NCBI GenBank assembly: GCA_944548615.1
Contig: OX155962.1
Span: forward strand, 384,670 to 448,669
Direction of reading: 5' to 3'
Length of the DNA: 64,000 nucleotides
From: Micropterix aruncella
Lineage: Eukaryota > Arthropoda > Insecta > Lepidoptera > Micropterigidae
Below the pieces are notes generated by a model. The model saw only the letters and a list, made by a program, of their open reading frames with translations. It did no database searches and was not told where the DNA came from. Within the stretch, counting starts at the first letter, position 1. Each line of letters begins with the position of its first letter. A program made the translations under genes and the position numbers. Of the stretch, positions 24,880 to 35,069 are shown piece by piece.

Positions 24880-26433
24880 ATGAGCTCCGCCGCCGAAGCA
24901 GCCGCTTCGCACAGCACCGCTGTTACCAGGGGCAAGGATATGCCCTTAATCCCGCCTGTGACGCCGAGGAAACGCGTGAGAAATCCCGATTCCCCTGATG
25001 CCGAGCCACAGAGAGACCCGCAACGCCGTCGGGCTGACTCCTTCTACGACAGCGACCTCTTCAACACCCCGGTGCCTTCGGATGACGAAGATGCACCGAC
25101 CTACGCCAAAGCGGCCAGGAGGAGCCCGACTCCGAGCGTCAACGGAGCCGCGCCTGTGCCACTGCCGCGCTCGACGATGAGTTCCGCGCCGCAACACCTG
25201 AACTCGGAGCCGCGTCCCCAGCCAATCGTCGTGGATAAGCTGGATAGGTGGCCTGACCACCTGCAGGCTATCCGGGCCAGGCTGGGCCGCGCTCCTATCG
25301 TGTCGCCGATTGGAGGAGGGGGCGGACTTCGCTTTCGTCCGGCCGACTCCGCCGAATACCGAGTCATTCAGGACTATTTACATAGCCTGGGCGGCTCGGT
25401 AGCATGGCACACATATACGACGCCCACCAGCAAGGATGCGAAAATTGCCATCCGCGGCCTGCCTTCCAATACCACACAGGAGGAGGCCATCTCCGGGCTG
25501 GCTGACCACGGCATCGAGGCCAGTTACGTCAGAATGATACACGGCGGGCGGCGAGCACTATTCTACGCCGTCATCCGCAAGAACGAGCGCTGGCGGGAGG
25601 TGTTCTCCATCGCGGAGATTCACTTCCTGCAGGTTACCGTGGAGGCCTGGAGGGGCAGAAATGGCCCCAAGCAGTGCCACCGGTGCCAGCGCTTCCGCCA
25701 CAGCAGCCACAACTGCCACCGACGACAAGTGTGCGTGTGCTGTGGCAAAGAACACGCAGCCAAAGATTGCCCGAGGCCGAAAACCGCCCGGGCGACCTGC
25801 GGAAACTGCGGAGAGGACCATCCTGCGAACAACAGGAGATGCCGCAGCTTCCTGGCGGAAATCCGCCAAACTTCGCGGAAGCAGCAGGGCGTCCCGCACG
25901 CAGTGGTCGTCGCCGCCCCGCCGCGAGCTACTACGACTCAGTCTACAGAAGGCAAACTCCAGCCCGTTGTCTCCGCGCAACGCAACGCGCCCCTGTCCTG
26001 GAGACAGAAGCCAGCGCCGCCGGCCGCTCCGCAGCAACCAGCTGAGGAGAAAAAGTCAAAACGGCGGCGTCGGTCGAAGCCACTGCAGCAGCAGCCATCC
26101 AGGCCCCATCCAACGCAGGAGGAGAAGATGGAGGTCGAAGCGACCGCCCCACCCTCTTGCTCCCAGCCAGTGAGAGCAGCCACAGAGTCCGCCTCCACTC
26201 AAACGGACGAAGAGTGGCCGACCACACCGCCCCCACAACCCCAGCCGGAAGAGCCGATGTACCTAGATGAAAAGCGTTTTCTCGACGAAGACGAGCAGGT
26301 AACAATCACGGCGTCCCAGTTGCTGGACCTGATTTACGAGTGCCAAATCGGCACGAAAGAGGAAAATATTATGCTCATTAATATTTTCCTCAAAACGGAC
26401 CTACCACGACGTGCCTCGAAGAAAGGAGCGTAA
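24880..26433 (+). CDS. Gag-like ORF1 protein of a Jockey-type non-LTR retrotransposon
   Basis: Nucleic-acid-binding protein that packages the retroelement RNA. It is an intact 517-residue frame. The N-terminal about 130 residues are Pro/Ser/Arg-rich and probably disordered. A PRE_C2HC-like region follows (about 190-265, 'DHGIEASYVRMIHG' to 'VTVEAWRGRNGP'). Then come three zinc knuckles at about 266-321: C-x2-C-x4-H-x4-C ('CHRCQRFRHSSHNC'), C-x2-C-x3-H-x4-C and C-x2-C-x3-H-x6-C. That spacing series is the Jockey-clade signature. The C-terminal third is Pro/Gln/Lys-rich with a basic stretch 'KSKRRRRSKP'. The ATG at 24880 is the first in frame and follows a GC-rich leader. No ORF2 follows. High GC and lack of any break contrast with surrounding relics and suggest recent insertion or selection on the frame. 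Confidence 0.9.
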   Translation: MSSAAEAAASHSTAVTRGKDMPLIPPVTPRKRVRNPDSPDAEPQRDPQRRRADSFYDSDLFNTPVPSDDEDAPTYAKAARRSPTPSVNGAAPVPLPRSTMSSAPQHLNSEPRPQPIVVDKLDRWPDHLQAIRARLGRAPIVSPIGGGGGLRFRPADSAEYRVIQDYLHSLGGSVAWHTYTTPTSKDAKIAIRGLPSNTTQEEAISGLADHGIEASYVRMIHGGRRALFYAVIRKNERWREVFSIAEIHFLQVTVEAWRGRNGPKQCHRCQRFRHSSHNCHRRQVCVCCGKEHAAKDCPRPKTARATCGNCGEDHPANNRRCRSFLAEIRQTSRKQQGVPHAVVVAAPPRATTTQSTEGKLQPVVSAQRNAPLSWRQKPAPPAAPQQPAEEKKSKRRRRSKPLQQQPSRPHPTQEEKMEVEATAPPSCSQPVRAATESASTQTDEEWPTTPPPQPQPEEPMYLDEKRFLDEDEQVTITASQLLDLIYECQIGTKEENIMLINIFLKTDLPRRASKKGA

Positions 26434-26458
26434 CATTGTTCTACACTAAGAATCCTGC

Positions 26459-26599
26459 CTCAGGGTGAACAGCCCTGAGACGCCATATGCTCGAAAGCCG
26501 GGTCAATGGACCCGGCTCACACGAAGCCCCACCCAACAGTACGAGAAGTGGAAGAAGTCACAGGCCTATATACAGGGCCTGTCGACCGATATTCGACAG
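26459..26599 (+). other. Array of four hairpins in the 3' tail of the ORF1 element
   Basis: Exact inverted repeats in order: CTCAGGG/CCCTGAG (26459-26479, 7-base loop); AGCCGGGTC/GACCCGGCT (26496-26517, 4-base loop); CAGGCC/GGCCTG (26561-26581, 9-base loop); CTGTCGA/TCGACAG (26579-26599, 7-base loop). The last two overlap by three bases, so they compete. The final hairpin ends two bases before the target duplication. Such a tail could be the RT recognition site or substitute for poly(A). Confidence 0.8.
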
Positions 26600-26689
26600 T
26601 TCCGACTTGATGAAGAACGGCTTACACGAAGTTCTTACTCACGAAATACCACGGAAAATACTCCAAATATAGTACGAAAATGTCAGGGG

Positions 26690-26750
26690 AGGGGGAGGGT
26701 TGACAGGGGGTTGTCTACTTGCCAGGAAAGTCTTGTGTTGACACAACCAT
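26690..26750 (+). repeat. Repeat BD, terminal block only
   Basis: 'CTTGCCAGGAAAGTCTTG' followed by TTGACACAACC matches the closing block of repeat BD. It directly follows the LINE remnant. Confidence 0.45.
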
Positions 26751-27303
26751 TTTTTTTGCTGTTCTCCTGCAGGCATAACATAAACAAAGTCAAGAGTAAA
26801 AATACTCAAATTTCCATTTAAGGCTTAAAAAATAATTTACATTTTCTGGCTGAGAAAAACATGCACATACTGTTCAAAGTGACTAGCTTAGATCGCCAAT
26901 TGTGCAATTTGTTGCAGTATTGCGAACACATTTTTTTTTAATTATTTGCAGTAAATTGCAAAGCACTCCATAATTTAGCGGCGTTGCTTGTGGGAGCGCT
27001 TATATGAGGGGGAATTCCGTTTAGCGTTGCCAAAACCGACAAGAATTTACAGAATACTACATATTTTCAGTCCTCTTTAAAATTCATTGCCACTGATTTC
27101 ACCGCACTGCTCACGTGGTCTCATATAGTGAACACTTTCAAGAACCCATATATTTACTGAAGTTTGAAGTCCTTCTCATCTATCTTTCTTTTTTTGGTAT
27201 ATGTAGTAAAATGGGTTTAAAATGTGGTTTAATTTATTTTATTTATTAATTTAAAGAAAATCTATATTTTTTAACTGCAGTACATTATTAAATTAGCACT
27301 ATT
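26751..27303. other. Intergenic, no recognised feature
   Basis: A segment near 26884 ('TAGCTTAGATC') is weakly inverted relative to one near 27660, so an old DNA transposon may surround the MITE at 27304. Evidence is thin. Confidence 0.3.
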
Positions 27304-27602
27304 AGGGGCTCTCTAGACTATCAAGCATGCTTGTCAAGCATCGCGTCGCGGGCTGCGAAGGGATCGTAAGCCGCAGGAAATATGGAAATATATATATTTT
27401 AAATATTTACCAAAAATGCCTAATTTTGTAGTTTTTACCAAATTGTTTGAAGAATGACGTGACTCCCTGGTATAAAACTACAAAATTAAGCATTATTGGT
27501 AAATTACAAAAAAAATATTTGCATATTTCCTGCGGTTTACGATCCCCTCTCAGCCTGCGACGCGAAGCTTGACAAGCATACTTGATCGTCTAGAGAGCCC
27601 CT
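27304..27602. mobile_element. Foldback MITE M, copy 1
   Basis: AGGGGCTCTCTAGAC at the left end and its complement at the right. The inverted arms extend inward for most of the element (for example CAAGCAT.CTTG.CAAGC, then 'AAACCGCAGGAAATATG'-type blocks on both sides). A second copy lies at 62009-62319. No coding. Confidence 0.8.
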
Positions 27603-27879
27603 CAGAGGCTTCATTGTCAACACTAGCAAAATAGAAATCACCGCGGCCAAGCATATTTTTCAGATCTAAGCTGACTAACTAGGCCTAGGCTCGTACTGGG
27701 GCAAGAGTATCAAGTAAATAATTGCTTGTGCATACGTCAAATGACATCATTTTAAAATCAAGTTAAGTACTTAAGAAAAAGGGTCCTCAGATACGACGAC
27801 TTGCAAAATAATCACAAAATTACTGGTCATTGATAACAATTTAAACCATTTTTCGTTAATCAAAAAATATATGAAAAAT

Positions 27880-28210
27880 AAACTAATAATAATAAACCTA
27901 GTTTTTAGAGTAATGATTAATTTCTACATACATTGTTTATTGCCTTAAGTTAAGTCCTAATGTTATTAGATACTATTTTTATATATTTTTTCTCTTTTAA
28001 CATATGTAGTTTAAAGTATGCACAAGCCACTATTTTCTTGGTACGCTTGCCTTAGTACGGGCCTAGGCCTAGTTAGGCAGCGTTGATCTAAAGAAGGACT
28101 GGGCTGCGGTACTCTCTTTTTTGCTACTATTTACAACGGAACCTCTAATGATAATATGTAATGTACTGTAGTTTTAAAAAATGCGCATTTCTTTAAATAA
28201 ATAAATAAAT
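27880..28210 (+). repeat. LINE family K 3' UTR fragment
   Basis: Contains 'TTGCCTTAGTACGGGCCTAG' plus a second GCCTAG and ends in an (AAAT)n tail near 28208. It matches 44515-44670 and the 3' UTRs of family K. Only the UTR survives. Confidence 0.6.
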
Positions 28211-28639
28211 ACTAATTAATCATCAGCCTAAAAACTATGTGTTTTGATATTATAGTCTACGTATATTATTTAAAAATCTCAATCGTAAAACACATAATAA
28301 AATTAATAGTTAAAAGAATTTTAATGCAACGCGTTAAAATTTAAATAATAATATACATAGGTCAGAAAAATGACACGGTAATTAATAGTGAAATAATCAA
28401 ATTTAAATAATCAGAGGATAAAATTATACATGAAATATGCATGATACAAGTTAAAACGTAATTTATAATATAATCGACTATATGAATTATATAAATTGAA
28501 TATATAAATTACTCACCCATTTGTATCATATCACAGCCTTGTTGATTCAAAGATGAAACGCTTTTGTTGTCCGCAAATATTTCAATATATCTCGTGGTCC
28601 AAGGGTTCCTTCGCGAAATGGCGTGTATATTCTTAAAAC
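28211..28639. other. AT-rich intergenic DNA
   Basis: No coding or repeat signal identified. Confidence 0.4.
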
Positions 28640-29235
28640 AATTGGTTGTCACCCCAAGACTTTCCCGGCAAGTAGTCGAGGACTTAATTCATCTGAATAT
28701 TCATTTGATAAATAAATTCGATAAGGAGTTGGCGAAAATTCCTTTTAATATGCAACGCAACGCAATAAAAATTTAAATTTCGAATGCGCGTCATGTCATT
28801 CCATTTAAAAATGAAATTGCAAACCCAGGTCGCCGTGAGTCTTCGAATTCGAATTTCGAAAGAGCCACGCATCGCAAGCGTCGGTGCTTTTAAGGGTCTA
28901 TTTAAATAATATATGGCGGATTTTAAATATTATTTTGTCGCTTTTATATGAGATATTCCAACCAAGATTTCACAATGTGATTTCGTCCCAACAAGGCACA
29001 CGTGTACCAAAATTCAAATCTCGAAGTCCAATATTTCAAGATAAACGTACGATTGACGCGCTCTCTGGTGGCCCGATTTTAACCACAATCTTTACAACTC
29101 TTGCCATGAGCAAATAATGCCTGCATGCCCAATTTCAGCTCGATCGGATGAAGCGTTTGGGCGCTAACATGGGGCAATACACACACACAGACAGACAGAC
29201 ACGCAAACACACAGACAGACTTCAGTCTGGAAATG
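28640..29235 (-). repeat. Repeat BD, copy 4 (complete order)
   Basis: The reverse complement runs from a TG/TGTC-rich start (29235), through 'GAAATTGGGCATGCAGGCAT', the CACCAGAGAGCGCG and CGAAATCACATTGTGAAAT blocks, to 'TTGCCGGGAAAGTCTTGGGG' near 28650. It links the two blocks seen apart elsewhere and defines the family at about 600 bp. Confidence 0.65.
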
Positions 29236-29238
29236 GTC

Positions 29239-29481
29239 TTAACCCCTCAAATGTGAGGCGTCCCTTAAGGGATGCCTTGGCAAAATGTATACAAAATGTA
29301 TATAAATTTATATAAATGTAAATATAAATGTAAAGGTGCGCCGCTTTATAGTAATCCGCTCTATAGTAATGCTATAGCTCTATAGTAAACCCCGCTCTAT
29401 GTAAATGTAAATGTAAATATAAATTTATAAACATTTTGCCGTAGGCAACCCGAGCTAATCGCCATTCATTTGAGGGGTTAA
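29239..29481. mobile_element. piggyBac-type MITE
   Basis: TTAA at both outer ends (29239-29242 and 29478-29481), the obligatory piggyBac target duplication. Perfect terminal repeats follow: CCCCTCAAATG (29243-29253) and CATTTGAGGGG (29467-29477). A subterminal near-palindrome GGCGTCCCTTAAGGGATGCC sits at about 29257-29276. The interior is AT-rich with repeated CTCTATAGTAA units and no coding. Confidence 0.8.
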
Positions 29482-29756
29482 TCGTATCAAAAGGAAGGAG
29501 AGGGGGGTGGGGGGGATGAAAAAGTATATATCCGTCTTCATCTCAACAAAAAAAATGCCTGTTCACAACACTGTACCTCCTCGTCGGTTGTTAGGGCGGT
29601 ATAGTAATAGACCGCCGTTCGCTGCTAAGCGTATTCAACTTGCGTATTTATGTGCCTACGTTATCGAACAGGGACGGGGTCGTATACTCTCGAAATTCGG
29701 GTACCGAAATCACCCCCGCACGACCAAAGAATTAGTCAGCAAAGGAAAGGGCTACA
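29482..29756. other. Unassigned; chance open frame
   Basis: Begins with a G-rich run (29501-29515). The 120-codon frame at 29507-29869 has no recognisable domain and continues into a LINE 3' UTR, so it is not called. Confidence 0.35.
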
Positions 29757-30000
29757 GAATTATTTATTTATTTATTATTATATACACATTCAAATGCAAG
29801 AGCACAACAGAAAACGAATTTAGGACGACTAAATTTAGCTATACATCTGTCTCAGCCCAGGTTAAATAGCGCATAAATTGAATGTTAATATTTGTTTTCT
29901 AATGTGCTCAGTAAAGTGCATCCGAGCCCACCTTGCTAGACACTCCTGTGATAAGGCGAGCTCACTTTTCTAGTCTTATTGGAGTGAATTGAATGTGTCA
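29757..30000 (-). repeat. LINE family G 3' end, copy 1
   Basis: Reversed 3' UTR with an (AATA)n tail at 29757-29775. The blocks 'GTGATAAGGCGA.CTCACTT' and 'CCGAGCCC.CCTTGCTAG.CA' (plus strand) recur at 36285-36545. Confidence 0.6.
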
Positions 30001-30204
30001 AACCGCAGATTATACACTACAAATACGATACCGCCTTTTTTGCCGTATTGGTGACCATGGCGTCGTAGTCATATGAATTTCTATTGTAGTCATGTAATAT
30101 TGCGCGGCATATTGAAGGTAGGCTAATAATTTCCAATCGCTGAAATTAGCCTCAAGCAATTGACGTTTTACAGGATTTCACAATGGGCGATTTTCGAACG
30201 AATA

Positions 30205-30490
30205 TACCATAAGCACACGGCATAGTGGCTAGGTCGCCTGATCTTTCTTTGTAAGGGTTCGATTCACGGCTGGGTTGCCATTCTCCGTTGGGATAAAATT
30301 AACGGAATTGCGTTCCAATTCTGTCGACTTAATGCAATAACAAGACACACACTAACACATATTACACGCACACATACATAATAATCACTTCATAGTAGTG
30401 TTGGTTGAAAGAGGTTATCGTATGACAACGTCACAGTTGGCGAGTCCATTGTAATATTTCACAATAAAGAGTATAAACAAACAAACAAAC
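30205..30490 (+). mobile_element. tRNA-related SINE
   Basis: The head has an A-box-like TAGTGGCTAGGTCGC (about 30223) and, 24 bases on, a B-box GGTTCGATTC (30247) followed by CACGGCTGGG. This is the internal RNA polymerase III promoter of a tRNA. An unrelated body and a CAATAAAG...(AAAC)n tail at 30460-30492 follow. It is too long and poorly folded to be a tRNA gene. Confidence 0.6.
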
Positions 30491-30618
30491 AATAAAACTA
30501 ATTTATTTCTTTAAAATAACGTTTCTTTTTACAGATTTGTTACAATTTTTAAATTTATTGTAGGCTCAAGGAGCTATAATAAATTCCACTAAAACACGCT
30601 TTTATAAATGATCTTAAC

Positions 30619-30862
30619 TCGTGGTCAAAGTTCATTACAAGACCTTTCTAACAAGTCCAAACACGGCTATGATACGATATTCCATCATGGAATGCCAGTG
30701 CCTATCTTCCGGCTCCATCATCAGACCCTGAAACCTAATCGTGGTCAAAGTTCATTCCAAGACTTTTCTAACAAGTCCAAACACAGCTATGATACGATGT
30801 CCCATCATGAAGTTCCAGTTGATAATATCTTCCGACTCCATCATCAGATCAGTTCGACAGTA
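30619..30862. repeat. 120-bp tandem duplication
   Basis: Two adjacent units of 120 bp (30619-30738 and 30739-30858) share 'GTGGTCAAAGTTCATT.CAAG', 'CAAGTCCAAACAC.GCTATG' and 'CTCCATCATCAGA'. Because 120 is a multiple of three, a frame runs through both, but no known domain appears. Confidence 0.75.
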
Positions 30863-31149
30863 CCATATTATTGTATTGTCATCAGAAATACATACAGCTG
30901 CCAATTTTCATGACGCTACGATCCTTGGAAGATGGTTAAATTAGTTACCTTAGATTCCATTACATAGTTACATACAGGTCGACCTAATAAAAGCGTGTTA
31001 AAAAGACATTATTGTTCATTAGTGCTGATGCGTTCATCTATACCTAGTGAGTTTTTATGAAACGTTTTTGTTATTCTGAGCAAATGCGTACAAATATATG
31101 TACGAATATAATTGGAGTACTCGTATACCTATTATCAATGTAGCAATCT

Positions 31150-31412
31150 GGCAACGTCAGCGGGCGTCGTAAATTGGGATGAGTCGTCCCAGCGCAGTGC
31201 GCCCGTTTCACTCCACTCCACACTCCACAGTGACGAAAAGTCCACATCGCGATCAGCTCGTCGTACTGCAGACGCGCGGATTAAATACGCCCCTTCGACA
31301 CGATAGTATCACTGTTTACGATAGTATCGCATCACACCGACCGCGGTCGCCCCATCAGCGAGAGCACTTCTTGTCATACCTCTGACGAAACGCTGTTTAA
31401 TCAACTATTCAG
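31150..31412 (+). other. GC-richer, non-repetitive stretch ending in a donor-like site
   Basis: It stands out from AT-rich surroundings, has no second copy in the window, and ends with TTCAGA^GTGAGTAT (31402-31415), which fits a 5' splice site. It could be an untranslated first exon of a plus-strand gene, perhaps the Beat-like gene 27 kb downstream. It has no signal peptide frame. A degraded LTR is an alternative. Confidence 0.2.
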
Positions 31413-31429
31413 AGTGAGTATTACTAATA

Positions 31430-32275
31430 ATTATTTATTTATTTATTTATTTATTTAATTTAACAATTCATTTACAAGTGCACAAGTATCACTAATAATC
31501 ATATCAATTAAAAAAATATATATAATTAAAATTAAAATTAAAATTAAACATGGCCGATATGAGCATTAGCATTTAAGTACTGCTGCTGCCCAACTAAGTG
31601 CCAGGACTTGTTCCAGGGCAGCTAGCTCTCTAGTTTATATATCACATATATTCGGCAATGAATAAAAAAAAAATAAAAAGGAAAAGAAATATATATATTC
31701 CCGTCACCATTACAAATTATAACTAATAATCACTAACTAATGATCACAATAGGAAATAAAACACAAAAATAAATATTCGTGTTAATAAAATAAAAATAAA
31801 ATAAAATGTCAAATGATATCAAACAATAGTCACCAAAATTTATGAATAAGTAATAGTAATAAATAAAAATAAAAAAAGTCAAGAAAATAATAATAATAAT
31901 AAGAAATGTCAGGGATAATTGTCTCGGTATATTGTGGATATTTTGCCAGGCGTCATATTTTAGCCAGGAATCAATTTTGGCTTTAAAAGAAGAAGAAGAC
32001 TTCGGCACATACATTTTTAAATCTTCATCTAGCATATTAAAGATCCTGGGGGCTATGTACACAAAATGCCTCTGCCCAAAAGTGGTCTGCATTCGAGGGA
32101 CGTCAAAATGTATAGTTCGGGATTGCCGCGTGCAGATTGTTTGCTGGGTTCTTATTGCGGTCTCTAAATTAGTTTGATAGTCACAGAGCGCCGTTTTCAC
32201 GTATAGTTGTGGTACATCTAGCACGTTATATTCTCTGTAGAGATCATCTGAATGTTTACCATATTTACTATTTTT
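31430..32275 (-). pseudogene. LINE family K C-terminus and 3' UTR, copy 3
   Basis: The minus frame shows 'DLYREYNVLDVPQLYVK', 'TTFGQRHFVYIAPRIFNML' and 'FKAKIDSWL', the C-terminal region seen in the copies at 5800 and 9045. It then reads into the 3' UTR. The tail is (AAAT)n at about 31436-31460. The RT core is absent by 5' truncation near 32275. Confidence 0.75.
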
Positions 32276-33324
32276 CAAATGCATCCATTAAAACATAATC
32301 GAGAAATTAGAATTTCGGCTATAAAGCCACGTCGTGTTCATTTGGACAACAAAATATTTTGTCACTTTGGTAATTATTTTCTCAAAATTCTGACATGGCC
32401 GAAAATATCTTTGTTTACTGTACCAACGATAAAAAGTGTCAAATATTTAAGTTGTTTGCGACGAATCACTAATAAGCACGTAAGAAGAATCACCGGATAA
32501 AATCATCAACGCCTAGGAGATGCGACTGCAATTATAATTACAAGAAAACAAAACTATTTAAAAGTAGCAAAGCAATAAATACATGTAAAAATAATTAAAT
32601 CAATAGAAATACTGGTCAACATTTTTTAATATCGAATAATCAGGGATATAATATATAAAACAAAAAAAAAGGGATTAGGGGAAATGGAGGTACTTAGGTG
32701 AGAAAAACGACGAATCAAGAAGTTCTTCCATCGAGTAAAGGGCATTTTCAAGCAAATTGTTTTGAGGCATTTCGTAAATAAATGAAGGGTCACAGAAAAT
32801 AACGATCAACTTTAAAATTTTTTGGTAGATCCATTTCTAAAATTTCTAACCCGAAAAATGTACATTTTAGCAAGGGTTTGGGTAAGAAAAATATATATGT
32901 TGTATGTATATTTTTGGGTGTCTAAAAAATAAATTTGAGTTTATAAAAAATATATTTGAGCTTCTATTAAAAATACATGTGACTTTCACTATTATACCAA
33001 ATATATTTGACTTCTAAAAATAGATTTGACCTAATTATACCTCTGAAAAAAGGTGAAAATGTAGAAAACTGATTGGCCTTGATCAGAATATCGAATCACT
33101 ATTCCTCCTTAGCATCAACCGGAAGGTCATCGAGATACCCCATCTCTGAACCTGACGGGAAAGGTCAGTATTTTGCGTCACACGTTATATTTTCCATGTA
33201 TTTAAGGTTAGACTATGATCTTTCTTTACCAAATCGATTCATGCTTCAAAGCGTTTGGAAACAAGCCAGCAAACGGCATTAGTATCTCATTTTCACAAAA
33301 AAATGGCAATGGTCGTTTTCCCTT
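32276..33324. other. Intergenic, no recognised feature
   Basis: AT-rich. Around 32930-33010 short phrases such as ATATATTTGA recur irregularly. Nothing could be assigned. Confidence 0.35.
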
Positions 33325-33458
33325 TGACCTTTCAAATATACGAGTATATTTCCTACTTCTTTTATCTATTTAGGGAGACTGTTTTTCTCCGTGACCTTTC
33401 AAATATATATTTCCTGTTTCCTTTATCTATTTAGGGAGACTATTGTATAAATAAACGG
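33325..33458. repeat. 67-bp tandem duplication
   Basis: Two units starting TGACCTTTCAAATATA (33325 and 33392) and sharing 'TTTATCTATTTAGGGAGACT'. Confidence 0.7.
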
Positions 33459-33469
33459 ATGAATAATGT

Positions 33470-33790
33470 AATCCTTGCTTTCAAACATACATTTTTGGTC
33501 GGGTTTCTTGGTAATAGTATTTTTTGTTTCTACGATTCCGTTTATTAATCACATCTTTGGCTACATGCCCACTTCTTCAGATAGAAACATGGTCGAAATA
33601 TCTAATAAATATTTTCCTGTCCTCCCTATTTAACGGAGGGAATAACGGGCTAGTCCCAGTTGGGCGACAGAACCAAATAAGCAAAAGGTTTTGCCATTCG
33701 TTTCATGTTATTCAATGCCTTCAATGTTATTCAAAATCAATGTTTTATAGTAATTAATCCCTAAAAAAAATAAATTTAAAAAAAATACGG
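33470..33790 (+). repeat. LINE 3' UTR-like fragment
   Basis: 'AGTCCCAGTTGGGCGACAGA' and 'AATCAATGTTTTATAGTAAT' match 5326-5445. A-rich end at 33765-33785. Confidence 0.5.
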
Positions 33791-33907
33791 GACTGCTAAA
33801 ATTTTTTGACCTATAAAATAAAGACGGCAACTCTCGCTATTTCTAATGGCTCTTTTTTGAATTTAAATACCTTTTCTTCGTTACTCACTTATAGTTTCTT
33901 TAATAGT

Positions 33908-34930
33908 AATTAGTATTCAGTATTCAGTATTCAATTTATTCATTCAGAATATACAATAAAAGCATGAATTATGAATTAAAGCTAACTATCGCAAATTAGA
34001 ATTCGTCAGTTGCTAGTAATATATTAATATATGTAGATATAAAACTATTAAAGCATAAATATACGACATTAATTTCGACAATAGCGTTGACTGAAGTCGG
34101 CTTTACATGGCGGACAAATATTTTTTTTAAAAATAGAGCTGAATTCATGTACATGAGTATACATATAAAATAGATAATTATTATAATAATATTAATAGTT
34201 ATCTTAGGCACTTTATACAAAAAATAATCACACAATAGAAAGTATCAAAACAAAATTGGAAAAAAACAACGTATGTATATGATCAGGTATCTTACATTAC
34301 ACATTGTAATCTACATATTAAATATTAAATTCATAATATTATTATTAAACAATAAGAACTAAAATGAGGTACCTGAAAGTTACATATTAATGTTATTCCC
34401 ATTTGAATGAATTGGCATGCTCAAAAAAATCACCCAGCTTATATAAAGCATGTGTGGATTGCAGCTGTTGTTCAATAAATCTTTTAATCGCCTTTGTTTC
34501 CATCTTTCTTGTGGAGAGTGGTAGCTGGTTAAAGAGCTTATAGCTCAAATATCCAAAGGACCTTTGTGTCTGCGTAAGGCGTACTTTAGGCAGGATAACA
34601 TCATCACATCTGCGTGTATTGTGGGAGTGCATATTCTCATTTACCCCTTGTTCGTTAATATTTGATTTAGCATATAGTAGACATTTTAAAATATATTCAG
34701 ACGTATAAGTCAGTATTTTGTACTTAAGAAAGTATGGTTCGCAGTGCGTGTCACGGGATACTCCTGCAATTGCTCTCAGTGTACTTTTCTGTAAAATGAA
34801 AACCCTATAACTATCTGTGGCATTTTAGAATGTCATTTTAGAATGGAAGAGGCATGATACGTAGATATTGCAGCGATTTCGCCAGCTAAGAATTTAATCT
34901 TTTTATCGCATATATTGCCGAAGAAATATA
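33908..34930 (-). pseudogene. LINE C-terminal region and 3' UTR
   Basis: Minus-strand coding with frameshifts: 'IKRLNSLAGEIAAISTYHA', 'VSRDTHCEPYFLKYKILT', 'EYILKCLLYAKSN', then the open frame 34393-34632 with 'HSHNTRRCDDVILPKVRLTQ' and 'QSTHALYKLGDFF'. It is collinear with the LINE at 41111-43283. The 3' end has an AATAAA and a 7-base repeat tail (TGAATAC)n at 33915-33935. 5'-truncated. Confidence 0.75.
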
Positions 34931-35069
34931 GTAGACGTATAGTATAGTAGACGTCCTTAATATTTTGTATGGGATTACATTTTTTAAGACTCTTAAAGAA
35001 GAAAATAATTTGAAACGAAACATTTTTGCCAGTTTATCGCAGTGTTATTAATATTTTAATTTTCTCAAT

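Larger units (their letters stand above)
24735..26601 (+). mobile_element. ORF1-only Jockey-type retroelement
   Basis: A GC-rich insertion flanked by the direct repeat CCGACTTGAT (24725-24734 and 26602-26611). Removing it restores the frame of the host LINE. Contents: a 145-base leader opening CATTCAGTGCCCGG, one 517-codon gag frame, and a tail of about 165 bases made of four hairpins with no poly(A) and no ORF2. A Jockey element normally carries ORF2 (endonuclease and RT) after ORF1, so this copy is either a naturally gag-only, trans-mobilised element or a deletion derivative that inserted as such. An insertion after deletion is less likely, because both ends are intact at the duplication. 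Confidence 0.75.
24440..26674 (-). pseudogene. LINE C-terminal fragment split by the ORF1-only element
   Basis: The minus strand reads 'RTIFGV' (26656-26673) and 'PFFIKSGITTMHS', then 'HNTRNKFDLHLSRHRLTK' and 'NKVPTHIRSL', the conserved tail of a Jockey-group RT protein (compare 'PFFIKAGILTMSS' in the LINE at 41111-43283). The reading 'PFFIKSG' exists only if 24735-26601 plus one copy of the 10-bp direct repeat is removed. The interior of this span therefore belongs to a younger insertion. The coding is otherwise frameshifted and dead. Confidence 0.75.

Noticed and set aside
24738..26305. Many overlapping minus- and plus-strand frames within the ORF1 element
   Set aside because: GC-rich shadow frames of the 24880-26433 gag gene, without any domain.
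29507..29869. 120-codon frame
   Set aside because: No recognisable domain, and it continues into a reversed LINE 3' UTR.
30205..30300. tRNA gene
   Set aside because: A- and B-box motifs are present, but the cloverleaf stems do not close and the unit has a long unrelated body and tail, so a SINE fits better.
30619..30862. CRISPR-like direct repeats
   Set aside because: Just two adjacent 120-bp units without spacers, in animal DNA.
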